Source of the DNA: Bacteroidales bacterium | GTDB lineage: Bacteria > Bacteroidota > Bacteroidia > Bacteroidales > F082 | Reading direction: 5' to 3' | NCBI GenBank assembly: GCA_017539045.1 | Contig: JAFYHS010000018.1 | Coordinates: 1-64,000 of the forward strand | Length of the DNA: 64,000 nt | Part shown: in pieces, positions 50,900 through 58,485 of the stretch | How positions within the stretch are numbered: the stretch's first letter is position 1 | How the letters are laid out: each line of letters opens with the position of its first letter | Notes under the pieces: model-generated | Told to the model about the DNA's origin: nothing | The model's database searches: none | The model's input: only the letters and a program-made list of their open reading frames with translations | Position numbers and translations under genes: made by a program

Positions 50900-51388
50900 A
50901 TGTCACAAAGACTGCAATCCATTTTCTTTTTCCTTTCAGCCTTGCTGTTTGCGCTGCTGTTTTTCTTGCCCTTGGCAGAGTATTTTGGAGAGTTGAACAT
51001 CTTGCGTTTCAATGTCTATGGCGTTGAGTCCACCATGCCCGACGGCGTCTCGCCGTTCAAGACGGCCTTCAGCCTCCCGGTACTCATCCTGTCCGTCACG
51101 GCCATGTTGCTCAGTGGCTATCTGGCCATGAGTCTCTTCCGTGCCGTGAAGCTGGCGCAATTCGTGAAGCTGCACAAGATTGCTCGCATCAACATCGTGG
51201 TCATCGTGGCCTGGATCGCTGTGGTGTTTGCCTATTACATCCGTGTGATTGGTCATCCCATAGGTGCTGAGCCGACCTATAAGGTGGGTGCTTTCCTGCC
51301 TTTGGCTGCCCTGTTGCTGAGCGTCGCTGCCGCCTCAGGCCTAAGGAGGGATATCAAGAAGGTGCGCGCCACCGACCGTATCCGTTGA
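50900..51388 (+). CDS. DUF4293 membrane protein
   Basis: 162-residue inner-membrane protein with four hydrophobic helices (about 5-27, 47-73, 84-110 and 120-145) and a short charged end (RRDIKKVRATDRIR). The start IQRVQTLFLL-type pattern of DUF4293 is seen as SQRLQSIFFFLSALLFALLFFLPLAEYFG. No function is known for the family. It often sits beside rho in this phylum, as here, but the significance is unclear. It ends with a shared bidirectional hairpin. Confidence 0.82.
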   Translation: MSQRLQSIFFFLSALLFALLFFLPLAEYFGELNILRFNVYGVESTMPDGVSPFKTAFSLPVLILSVTAMLLSGYLAMSLFRAVKLAQFVKLHKIARINIVVIVAWIAVVFAYYIRVIGHPIGAEPTYKVGAFLPLAALLLSVAAASGLRRDIKKVRATDRIR

Positions 51389-51410
51389 TAGGGAAGAGAA
51401 CAAGAAAAAT

Positions 51411-51441
51411 GAAAGCCGACCTCGTTGCGGGGCCGGCTTTC
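51411..51441. terminator. Hairpin between convergent genes
   Basis: GAAAGCCG pairs with CGGCTTTC, with further G-C pairing toward the loop. Between the DUF4293 stop and the phosphoesterase stop; no long T run. Confidence 0.6.
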
Positions 51442-51447
51442 GTCGTT

Positions 51448-51951
51448 TCAGATGACCTTGTGGCGGTCGATTTGGAAGATCTCCATGTCCTTGAAGGTCT
51501 TCCCGTCGATGGCCATCCTGATGAAGGTGATTTGCTTGTGGAAACCCGACTGGCCGGCTGCCCCCGGGTTGACGTGGAGCAGGTTCAGCTGCTTGTCGTA
51601 GATGACCTTTAGGATATGCGAATGGCCGCAAATATAAAGGTCGGGCTTCTTTTCTTGCAAGATGTGTTTCACCTCAGGCATGTAATGGCCAGGATAACCG
51701 CCTATGTGGGTCATATAGACATTCACGTCTTCGACATGGAAGAACAGACTTTCGGGGTACTGCATCCTGACGACATGGTCGTCGATGTTGCCATGCACGG
51801 CGCGCAAAGGCTTGAAGGCGGCCAAGGCATCGGCCGTCTCGATGCTGCCGATGTCGCCCGCATGCCACAACTCGTCGACGTCTTTGAAGAAGTGGAAGAG
51901 TTGCGGTATGAGGGTGCAGTGCGTATCCGAAAGAATGCCTACTTTTTTCAC
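51448..51951 (-). CDS. YfcE/MJ0936-type metallophosphoesterase
   Basis: 167-residue calcineurin-like phosphoesterase. Metal-binding motifs are GILSDTHCTL (DxH, residues 5-13), WHAGDIGS (GD, about 35-41), VHGNIDD (GNxD, about 53-59), CGHSHI (GHSH, about 110-115) and LLHVNPGAAGQSGF. Homologues hydrolyse phosphodiesters. The start overlaps the stop of the DUF3078 gene by 4 bp, indicating co-translation; the partnership has no known meaning. Confidence 0.9.
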   Translation of the reverse strand: MKKVGILSDTHCTLIPQLFHFFKDVDELWHAGDIGSIETADALAAFKPLRAVHGNIDDHVVRMQYPESLFFHVEDVNVYMTHIGGYPGHYMPEVKHILQEKKPDLYICGHSHILKVIYDKQLNLLHVNPGAAGQSGFHKQITFIRMAIDGKTFKDMEIFQIDRHKVI

Positions 51952-52868
51952 TTCAGGTTCACCATAAATCCGATGGCCAGCACTTCCTTAAACTGGACCT
52001 TGGAGCCTTCGATTTTTAGTCCATCATCACCATAGAATGGGATGTCATAGTCGTAGATGAGATGGGTGGCGACATTGCAGTTGAGCCAGTCGTTCACTTT
52101 CAGGACGAGCATGTTCTGCCAGTCGACGTCGATGCGCTCGGGGTGGTTGAGGTAGTTGGAGAAGAGCTCCAGCTTCGAGTTGAAGTCGATGTTCTTGGCG
52201 AGTGGATATTGGAACTTAGCCACGGCGCGAGCACCAAACTCATAGCGCACCTTGGCGTTCTTGGCGTGTTGGGTGGTGTCGTTGGCATCCAACGAGTTGA
52301 CACCGAAGGCGCCGATGGAGGCCAGATAGTCATCGTTGACGATGGTCACACGGCCCGTGATGGGCGAGAAGTAGAGTGAGAAGTGGGGGTTAGGCACCCA
52401 TTCCACACCAAGACCCAAGCTGATGTAAGCCGGGGCAAGGAACTTGGAGATGTAATGAACAGTAGAATCTACCTCGTAGTTCCAACCTTTTGCAAACTGC
52501 GAGCGGAAGGCCAACTCGGCGGCATAGTTGAGGTGCTCCGAGGCCTTCAGGCCGGCCAGCGAGGTGAACTCGATCTTGTCGTCGGTCTTGATGGGTTTCT
52601 GCTTGAAGTTAAAGTAGCTATAGCCCAAACTGGTGGTAAGGGTGTTGTCCCACTTGAAGTTGTCTTTAAGGTAGAAGATGCCATAATTAAAAAGGCCTTG
52701 CCAGTTGATGGAGTTTTGGCCGCCAGCCGCCCAGTTGGTGTAGGAGCTTTGGCCGAAGTTGAGGCCGATGTTGCCTTTGTGGCTCCAGCCCTGAGGCTGC
52801 TCGTCTTGTGCGAAGGTGATGATGGCGAGAGACAATGCCATCACGGTAAGTAAAATTTTCTTCATCAT
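51948..52868 (-). CDS. DUF3078 outer-membrane beta protein
   Basis: 306-residue exported protein with a signal peptide (KKILLTVMALSLAIITFA). The body has alternating strands and turns with many aromatic residues (NIGLNFGQSSYTNWAAGGQNSINWQGLFNYG, DNFKWDNTLTTSLGYSYFNF), matching DUF3078 and typical of an outer-membrane beta-barrel. The last residues (GFMVNLK) suit barrel insertion. The function is not established. It lies between the TonB-domain gene and the phosphoesterase on the same strand. Confidence 0.83.
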   Translation of the reverse strand: MMKKILLTVMALSLAIITFAQDEQPQGWSHKGNIGLNFGQSSYTNWAAGGQNSINWQGLFNYGIFYLKDNFKWDNTLTTSLGYSYFNFKQKPIKTDDKIEFTSLAGLKASEHLNYAAELAFRSQFAKGWNYEVDSTVHYISKFLAPAYISLGLGVEWVPNPHFSLYFSPITGRVTIVNDDYLASIGAFGVNSLDANDTTQHAKNAKVRYEFGARAVAKFQYPLAKNIDFNSKLELFSNYLNHPERIDVDWQNMLVLKVNDWLNCNVATHLIYDYDIPFYGDDGLKIEGSKVQFKEVLAIGFMVNLK

Positions 52869-52911
52869 ATTGAATATTAAAAGGTTAAAACTCGAAACTC
52901 TAAACTCTCAA

Positions 52912-53700
52912 CTAATAACTATTCCCGTCTTGGAAATTATGCGCTCCAATGCTGAACGTGATGTCCTGCATGCCGTTGCTGCGCACGTATTTCCCGTTCT
53001 TCTCGGCAGGGATCCAAATGGTGTTTTGAAGCAGTCGTACGGCCTCGTTGTCGCAGCCACCGCCCACCGAGTTGAGGATGACGATGTTCGACACGCTGCC
53101 GTCTTTTTCGACCACGAAGTTGAGGCGCACCGTGCCTTGGATCTCGCGTTCCTTGGCCTCGGCAGGAAACCTTAAGTTGCTGGCGATGTATTTGCCCATG
53201 TTACTGCCATCGGTGAAATAGGGCTTGGCTACCTCTTCCAGTTGCTTATAGTCATAGATTTTATTTGAAGTGTCGGCTTCTAACGCTAAGGGCGCGGTGA
53301 GGCGCTCGTTGTGCTTCCAATGGCGCTTGTAGCGCTTGGCGTTGAACTCGACTTCATATTCCGTGTCGTATTCGCCAGGCAGCCCGTTGATCAGGCCAGG
53401 GCTCCAAAGGATGGTCTTCACCAGCCTGATGGCCTCTTGTGCGGCGTCTTTGCTGAAGGTGGACTTTACCTTATAGTTGCTGGCGTTGCCTTCCTTGTCG
53501 ACATGGAGGCCGACGACGACCTTGCCGCTGATGCCTTGACGGAGATAGGAGCCAGGATAGACGAGGTTTTGGTTGATGTAGTCCTTCACCAGTGCCCAGC
53601 CGCTGATGGGCTCGGGAGGCGTGGTCTGCGCATTCAGCGACAGCGCCGTGAAGGCGATCGCCATGACGATGATGAGCTTGAGGGATTTGAAGGTTTTCAT
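52912..53700 (-). CDS. Protein with two TonB C-terminal-like domains
   Basis: 262-residue exported protein. After a cleavable signal peptide (SLKLIIVMAIAFTALSLNA) come two domains with the TonB C-terminal pattern: LVYPGSYLRQGISGKVVVGLHVDKEGNASNYKVKS with the following helix (about 45-115), and LRFPAEAKEREIQGTVRLNFVVEKDGSVSNIVILNS with NIWIPA (about 170-250). There is no proline-rich linker or membrane anchor of classical TonB, so it is more likely a periplasmic protein or a substrate-binding partner than an energy transducer. Its ATG at 53700 lies behind a -7 box at 53722-53729. Confidence 0.8.
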   Translation of the reverse strand: MKTFKSLKLIIVMAIAFTALSLNAQTTPPEPISGWALVKDYINQNLVYPGSYLRQGISGKVVVGLHVDKEGNASNYKVKSTFSKDAAQEAIRLVKTILWSPGLINGLPGEYDTEYEVEFNAKRYKRHWKHNERLTAPLALEADTSNKIYDYKQLEEVAKPYFTDGSNMGKYIASNLRFPAEAKEREIQGTVRLNFVVEKDGSVSNIVILNSVGGGCDNEAVRLLQNTIWIPAEKNGKYVRSNGMQDITFSIGAHNFQDGNSY

Positions 53701-53721
53701 AGTGATATGGTATTGATGATG

Positions 53722-53729
53722 CAAAATTA
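53722..53729 (-). promoter_or_regulatory. -7 box for the TonB-domain gene
   Basis: TAATTTTG on the minus strand, 22 bp before the ATG; divergent from rlmB. Confidence 0.5.
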
Positions 53730-53751
53730 GCAAAAATGTTGGAAAAAGCTG

Positions 53752-53759
53752 TATTTTTG
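53752..53759 (+). promoter_or_regulatory. -7 box for rlmB
   Basis: TATTTTTG, 17 bp before the ATG at 53777. Confidence 0.6.
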
Positions 53760-53776
53760 CCGCAAAATATGAAGCT

Positions 53777-54523
53777 ATGGAAGACAACTACAAGAATAAT
53801 ATGGTGTTCGGTATCCATCCCGTGCTGGAGCTGATCCGTTCGCAGAAGGAGATTGAGAAGGTGTACATCCAAGGCGGTGTGCGCTCTCCCGAGATTGCGG
53901 AGATTGCCAACACCTGCCGTGCCAATGGAGTCCCCGTACAGTTTGTACCTATCGAGAAGATGAACCGCCTGACGCGTAAGAACCACCAAGGCGTGGTGGC
54001 TTTCATCTGCCCGATCGAATACCAACCGCTGGAGAAGGTGGTGCAGATGGTCTTCGAGGACGGCCGCGACCCCTTCGTGCTGATGCTCGACCGCGTGACC
54101 GACGTACGCAATTTCGGCGCCATCGCCCGCACGGCCTACGCTGCCGGCGTGGACGCCATCGTCATCCCCAACCATGGTTCGGCTTCCATCAATGGTGATG
54201 CCATGAAGACCTCGGCTGGAGCCTTGTCTTTGATCAATGTGTGCCGTGTGGAGAATATGAAAGACGCCATCGACTTCTTGAAGGCCAGCGGCCTGCGTGT
54301 GGTGGGCTTCACCGAGAAAGCGCATGACAGCCTTTGGAAATCTGACCTTACAGGTCCCCTCTGCGTGATGATGGGATCTGAGGAGGACGGCATCAGCCCC
54401 GCATACCTCAAGCGTCTCGACGGCCACCTGATGATTCCCATGCCTGGTGACATCGATTCGTTGAATGTCTCGGTCGCCACGGGGGTGGTGTGTTTCGAGG
54501 TGGTGCGACAACGCATTAAATGA
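53777..54523 (+). CDS. rlmB: 23S rRNA 2'-O-ribose methyltransferase (TrmH/SpoU family)
   Basis: SPOUT-fold RNA methyltransferase, 248 aa. The substrate-binding N-terminal domain (FGIHPVLELIRSQKEIEKVYIQGG) precedes the SpoU core: DRVTDVRNFGAIARTAYAAGVDAIVIP (motif 1 with the NxGxxxR arginine), MMGSEEDGISPAYLKRLD (motif 2) and PMPGDIDSLNVSVATGVVCFEVVRQR (motif 3, SLNVSVA). The RlmB assignment (Gm2251 in E. coli) follows length and domain order; a tRNA-directed relative cannot be excluded. It ends in a perfect terminator. Confidence 0.9.
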   Translation: MEDNYKNNMVFGIHPVLELIRSQKEIEKVYIQGGVRSPEIAEIANTCRANGVPVQFVPIEKMNRLTRKNHQGVVAFICPIEYQPLEKVVQMVFEDGRDPFVLMLDRVTDVRNFGAIARTAYAAGVDAIVIPNHGSASINGDAMKTSAGALSLINVCRVENMKDAIDFLKASGLRVVGFTEKAHDSLWKSDLTGPLCVMMGSEEDGISPAYLKRLDGHLMIPMPGDIDSLNVSVATGVVCFEVVRQRIK

Positions 54524-54550
54524 AAAAAGGAGGCAAGCGCCTCCTTTTTT
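54523..54550 (+). terminator. Terminator after rlmB
   Basis: AAAAAAGGAGGC-AAGC-GCCTCCTTTTTT, a 12-bp perfect stem overlapping the rlmB stop; symmetric, so it may also stop the opposing S9 peptidase transcript. Confidence 0.9.
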
Positions 54551-54570
54551 CATTTAAGTCATTTAAGGTT

Positions 54571-56670
54571 TCATTTCAGGTATTTATCCAACCAATTATA
54601 GAACCGTCTCTGCCAGAGAACGCCGTTCTGCGGTTTCAAAACCCAGTGGTTCTCGTCGGGGAAATACAGGAACTCGGCGTCGATGCCGCGCAGGATGGCT
54701 GCGTTGTAGGCCTGCATGCCCTGCGTGAAGCAGATGCGGTAGTCCAAGCCACCGTGGATGACGAGGATGGGCGCGGTCCATTTGTCGACGAAGAGGTGGG
54801 GCGAGTTGGCGTAGGTTCTACGCACGGTGGGGTTGTTCCAATCCCAGAAGGGGCCGCCGAGGTCCCAATTCACGAACCACATCTCCTCCGTTTCGAGGTA
54901 TTGGGCATCAAGGTTGAACATGCCGTCGTGGGCGATGAGGGCCTTGAAACGACCGTCGTGGTGACCAGCCAGCCAGTACACGCTGAAGCCGCCGAAGCTG
55001 GCACCTACGGCACCGAGGCGGTTCTCGTCGATGTAAGGCTCTTTCTTCAGCTCATCGATGGCGCTGAGGTAGTCCTTCATGCATTGTCCGCCGTAGTCAC
55101 CGCTGATCTCCTCAAGCCATTCCTGACCGAAGCCGGGCAGGCCGCGACGGTTGGGGGCGACGATGATATAGTCGTTGGCAGCCATCATCTGGAAGTTCCA
55201 ACGGTAGCTCCAGAACTGGCTCACGGTGCTCTGCGGTCCGCCTTCGCAGTAGAGCAGGGCAGGGTATTGCTTGTTGGCATCGAAGTGAGGCGGGTAGATG
55301 ACCCACACGAGCATGTCCTTGCCGTCGGTGGTCTTCACCCAGCGTTCTTCCACTTTACCCATGGTGAGTTGGGCAAAGATCTTGTCGTTGACGGTGGTGA
55401 TTTGCGTGGCCTCGCCCGTGGCGGGGTCGACGCTGAAGAGCTCCGTCGGGTGGCTCATCGACTGACGACCGGCAATCAGCTTATCGCCATTGTATTGCAC
55501 CGAGATGTAGTTGTGTTGGCCTTCCGTCAGCTTCTTGATCTCGCCGTTCTCGAGGTTGAGGGCGTAAAGCTGGTCGGTGGCGTAGGCGTCACTGATGAAA
55601 TAAAGCGTCTTGCTGTCATCGGCCCAGCTGAAGCCTGTGCAGCATTGGTCGAACTTGGCCGAGTAGTCGGTCTTTTCGCCGGTCTCGAGATCCATCACGA
55701 AGAGGCGTTGTTTGTCGCTCTCATAGCCGTCGCGTTCCATGCTCTCCCAGGCCATGTATTTGCCGTCGGGCGAGATGACGGGGTTGAGGTCGTAGCCCAT
55801 CATGCCTTCGGTGAGGTTCTTGCACTCGCCGCTTTGGATGGTGTATTGATAGATGTCAGTGTTAGTGGAGAGGGCGTAGTCCTTGCCGACTTTCTTGCGG
55901 CAGCAGTAGACGAAGCTCTTGCCGTCGGGCAGCCATTGCACCTGCTCCATGCCGCCGAAGGGGCGCACGGGGGCTTCCCATTGTTCGCCCTTCATGGCGT
56001 CGATGGCGTTTTCAATCTTGTCACTACTGAAGTTGCCTACGAAGAGGTGTCCATAGGTGTCGACCCATTGGTCCCAGTGACGGTACATCAGGTCGTTGTT
56101 GATGCGGCCCGACGACTTGTCGAGGTCGGGATAGATGTCGGCCACGGTCTCTTTCAGCTTCACTTCCTTGGTGAACAGCACCTGGGCGCAGTCGGGCGAA
56201 TAGAGGAAGCCGTTGATGTCGTCGGCCTCGTTGGAGACGCACTGTCGGCCTGTGCCGTCGGGGTTGATTTCCCAGAGTTGCATCACGCCGTCGCCGTTGG
56301 GGCAGAGGAAGCCGATCTTCTTGCCGTCAGGACGCCATTGCGGGCTGTATTCGCTTTGGTTCGAGTTAGAAAGGACACGGTTGTTGGTGCCATCGGCATT
56401 CATTATATACAAGGTGGAGCCGCTGCGGTTTTCGGGCACGCTGTAGTAGGTGACGTTGTAGACGATTTGCTGATGGTCGGGCGAGAGGCTGTATTCGCCG
56501 ATGCGGCCCATGCTCCATAGCACTTCGGGCGTCATGATGTCCGATTGCAGGGTGACCTCGGTGGGTCCGATTTTGTCTTTGCCTTTCGGCTCTGTCTCAG
56601 GTTTTTGTGTGTTGCACGATACGATTGAACAGGTGATCATGGCTAACAGGAATAGTTTGGTTTTTTTCAT
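54571..56670 (-). CDS. S9-family prolyl oligopeptidase-type peptidase (lipoprotein)
   Basis: 699-residue serine peptidase. The lipoprotein signal ends in SIVSC (Cys19). A seven-bladed propeller (about 40-430, with WDPDGKKIGF-type blades such as QWRPDGKKIGFLCPNGDG) precedes the alpha/beta-hydrolase. The nucleophile is the Ser in GAVGASFGGFSVYWLAGHHDG; the Asp lies near VIHGGLDYRICFTQG and the His in FPDENHWVLKPQN. The general type is DPP-IV/DPP5-like, and in this phylum such enzymes degrade peptides outside or in the periplasm. Substrate preference cannot be set. The ATG at 56670 follows a -7 box at 56728-56735. Confidence 0.93.
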   Translation of the reverse strand: MKKTKLFLLAMITCSIVSCNTQKPETEPKGKDKIGPTEVTLQSDIMTPEVLWSMGRIGEYSLSPDHQQIVYNVTYYSVPENRSGSTLYIMNADGTNNRVLSNSNQSEYSPQWRPDGKKIGFLCPNGDGVMQLWEINPDGTGRQCVSNEADDINGFLYSPDCAQVLFTKEVKLKETVADIYPDLDKSSGRINNDLMYRHWDQWVDTYGHLFVGNFSSDKIENAIDAMKGEQWEAPVRPFGGMEQVQWLPDGKSFVYCCRKKVGKDYALSTNTDIYQYTIQSGECKNLTEGMMGYDLNPVISPDGKYMAWESMERDGYESDKQRLFVMDLETGEKTDYSAKFDQCCTGFSWADDSKTLYFISDAYATDQLYALNLENGEIKKLTEGQHNYISVQYNGDKLIAGRQSMSHPTELFSVDPATGEATQITTVNDKIFAQLTMGKVEERWVKTTDGKDMLVWVIYPPHFDANKQYPALLYCEGGPQSTVSQFWSYRWNFQMMAANDYIIVAPNRRGLPGFGQEWLEEISGDYGGQCMKDYLSAIDELKKEPYIDENRLGAVGASFGGFSVYWLAGHHDGRFKALIAHDGMFNLDAQYLETEEMWFVNWDLGGPFWDWNNPTVRRTYANSPHLFVDKWTAPILVIHGGLDYRICFTQGMQAYNAAILRGIDAEFLYFPDENHWVLKPQNGVLWQRRFYNWLDKYLK

Positions 56671-56727
56671 GATGATAAAGGTTGGAAATTTGCGGTAAAA
56701 TTACGATTTTTTGTCGTACAGTGTCTG

Positions 56728-56735
56728 CAAAAATA
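56728..56735 (-). promoter_or_regulatory. -7 box for the S9 peptidase gene
   Basis: TATTTTTG on the minus strand, 58 bp before the ATG. Only 8 bp separate it from the divergent efp box. Confidence 0.5.
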
Positions 56736-56743
56736 TTTTTTTA

Positions 56744-56751
56744 TATCTTTG
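56744..56751 (+). promoter_or_regulatory. -7 box for efp
   Basis: TATCTTTG, 52 bp before the ATG at 56804. Confidence 0.6.
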
Positions 56752-56803
56752 CACCCTCAAAATCTGAAATTTGGAGTATTAAATCTATAAAAACGAACGA
56801 ACT

Positions 56804-57367
56804 ATGTTAAGTCAAGATGTAAAGATTGGAAGCGCCGTCCGTCTGGATGGAAAGATTTATTTCTGCATTGACTTCCAACATGTTAAGCCTGGTAAGGGCA
56901 ACACTATCATGCGTATCAAACTGAAGGATGTGTTGAGCGGCAACGTGCTTGAAAAGCGTTTCGACATCGGCGTGAAGCTGGAGGATGTCCGCGTTGAGCA
57001 CCGTCCCTATCAGTACCTCTACAAGGAAGCTGAGGACTATATCTTCATGCACACCGAGACCTACGAACAGATCCCGATCGCTGGCGAGAACATCACTGGC
57101 GTGAAGTTCATGAAGGAAAACGATATCGTTGACGTCGTTGTTGACGCCAGCACCGAGACCATCCTCTTCGCCGAGATGCCGGTGAAGACCGTGCTGCAGG
57201 TGACCTACACCGAGCCTGGTGAGAAGGGCAACACCGCCACCAACGCTCTGAAGGAAGCCACCGTTGAGACTGGCGCCATGGTTCGCGTGCCGTTGTTCAT
57301 CAACACCGACGACATGATCCGCGTCGACACCCGCACGGGCGAGTACTGCGAACGCGTGAAGGCCTAA
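56804..57367 (+). CDS. efp: Elongation factor P
   Basis: Translation factor that relieves ribosome stalling at proline runs. The 187-residue length is standard. The KOW-like domain I carries the tip loop VKPGKGN with Lys31, the residue modified in other EF-P proteins. Domains II and III follow, with YKEAEDYIFMHTETYEQI and the C-terminal GAMVRVPLFINTDDMIRVDTRTGEYCERV, the EF-P signature. It is a single gene with its own promoter and terminator. Modification enzymes such as EpmA are not in the window. Confidence 0.96.
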   Translation: MLSQDVKIGSAVRLDGKIYFCIDFQHVKPGKGNTIMRIKLKDVLSGNVLEKRFDIGVKLEDVRVEHRPYQYLYKEAEDYIFMHTETYEQIPIAGENITGVKFMKENDIVDVVVDASTETILFAEMPVKTVLQVTYTEPGEKGNTATNALKEATVETGAMVRVPLFINTDDMIRVDTRTGEYCERVKA

Positions 57368-57382
57368 GCCGAATACCCTAAT

Positions 57383-57419
57383 AAAAAAGCGCAGAGTCAA
57401 TTGACTTTGCGCTTTTTTT
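57383..57419 (+). terminator. Terminator of efp, overlapping the lpxD promoter
   Basis: AAAAAAGCGCAGAGTC, loop AATT, complementary arm ending in seven T. The right arm includes the TTG used as -33 of the next promoter (57401-57403). Confidence 0.88.
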
Positions 57420-57428
57420 GTATTTTTG
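57401..57428 (+). promoter_or_regulatory. Promoter of lpxD (-33 and -7)
   Basis: TTG at 57401-57403, 17 bp, TATTTTTG at 57421-57428; the ATG at 57455 lies 26 bp downstream. Confidence 0.55.
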
Positions 57429-57454
57429 CGAAATCATTTCATAAAACCATTTCG

Positions 57455-58396
57455 ATGAAAATCAAGAAGACTACACTGAAAACTATTGCGCAACTTATTG
57501 ACGCTAAATATGTTGGCCCTGCCAACTTCCCTATAACAGGCTTGAATGAAATCCACAAGGTGGAGGCGGGTGACATCACCTTCGTCGACCATCCGAAATA
57601 CTACGCCAAGGCCCTCAACTCGGCTGCTACGGTGATCCTTATCAACAAGGAAGTGGTCTGCCCCGAAGGCAAGGCCCTGTTGTTGCATTCCGACCCGTTT
57701 GATGCCTTCTTGCGTATCATGCGTCATTTCCGGCCCTTTGAGCCACAGACACAGCCTATCAGCGACACTGCCGAGATAGGGGAGGGCACGCTCATCATGC
57801 CGGGGTCTTTTGTGGGACATCACACCGTCATCGGAAAGAACTGCCTCATCCACCCCAACGTGACCATATACGACCACTGCGTGATAGGCGACAACGTCAT
57901 CATCCATTCAGGCAGCGTCATCGGAGCCGATGGCTATTATTTCCAGCGCCGCAACGAGGGCTTCAAGAAGTTCGAGTCCTTCGGCCGTGTGGTCATCGCC
58001 GACGATGTGGAGATAGGTGCTCTTTGCAGCATCGACCGTGGCGTCACCTCCGACACCATCATCGAGAGCGGTACAAAAATGGACAACCACTGCCAGATTG
58101 GTCATGATAGCTATATCGGCCACAACTGCCTCATCGGAGCCCATGCCGCCATCGCAGGCGTGACCTGCATTGAGGACGATGTCATCCTCTGGGGCCGTGT
58201 GTGCATCAATAAGGACTTGGTCATCGGCACCGGTGCCGTCGTCTTGGCCACCTCGGCTGTCGACAAGAACATCGAGCCGGGCAAGGCCGTCTTCGGTGTG
58301 CCCGCCCAAGAGGTGCGGAAGCAATGGCGCGAACAGGCCGCCTTGCGTCAGTTGCCTGAGTTCTTGAAGGAATACTATAAAACACATCAACAATAA
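57455..58396 (+). CDS. lpxD: UDP-3-O-acylglucosamine N-acyltransferase-like (LpxD)
   Basis: Third step of lipid A synthesis: transfer of a 3-hydroxyacyl chain to the 2-amino group of UDP-3-O-acyl-glucosamine. The 313-residue protein has the LpxD N-terminal domain (GLNEIHKVEAGDITFVDHPKYYAKALNSAATVILI) and a left-handed beta-helix with hexapeptide repeats (IGEGTLIMPGSFVGHHTVIGKNCLIHPNVTIYDHC...). The conserved HCQIGHDSYIGHNCLIGAHAAIAG (about residues 208-231) holds the likely catalytic histidine. It is slightly shorter than E. coli LpxD, and Bacteroidales often have two homologues, so which role this copy has is not certain. ATG at 57455 chosen from the promoter position. Confidence 0.85.
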   Translation: MKIKKTTLKTIAQLIDAKYVGPANFPITGLNEIHKVEAGDITFVDHPKYYAKALNSAATVILINKEVVCPEGKALLLHSDPFDAFLRIMRHFRPFEPQTQPISDTAEIGEGTLIMPGSFVGHHTVIGKNCLIHPNVTIYDHCVIGDNVIIHSGSVIGADGYYFQRRNEGFKKFESFGRVVIADDVEIGALCSIDRGVTSDTIIESGTKMDNHCQIGHDSYIGHNCLIGAHAAIAGVTCIEDDVILWGRVCINKDLVIGTGAVVLATSAVDKNIEPGKAVFGVPAQEVRKQWREQAALRQLPEFLKEYYKTHQQ

Positions 58397-58403
58397 CGGT
58401 GGC

Positions 58404-58471
58404 CTATGGCAGATGGCTAATGGCCTGCCTCTCGGTAAAAGCAGGCCATGGTCATAAGCCATTGGCCATAG
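58404..58471. repeat. Imperfect inverted repeat between lpxD and the hydrolase gene
   Basis: Arms with CTATGGC/GATGGCTAATGGCCTGC and their complement GCAGGCCATG...GGCCATAG, about 25-31 nt each, separated by about 12 nt. The ATGGCTAATGGCC unit type is repeated in other Bacteroidales genomes. It forms a false N-terminal extension of the next open frame. Confidence 0.65.
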
Positions 58472-58485
58472 TCAAAAACACAACC

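Noticed and set aside
54520-56520. 666-residue plus-strand frame opposite the S9 peptidase
   Set aside because: The minus-strand frame has a full peptidase with catalytic motifs and a lipoprotein signal; the plus frame begins in the rlmB terminator.
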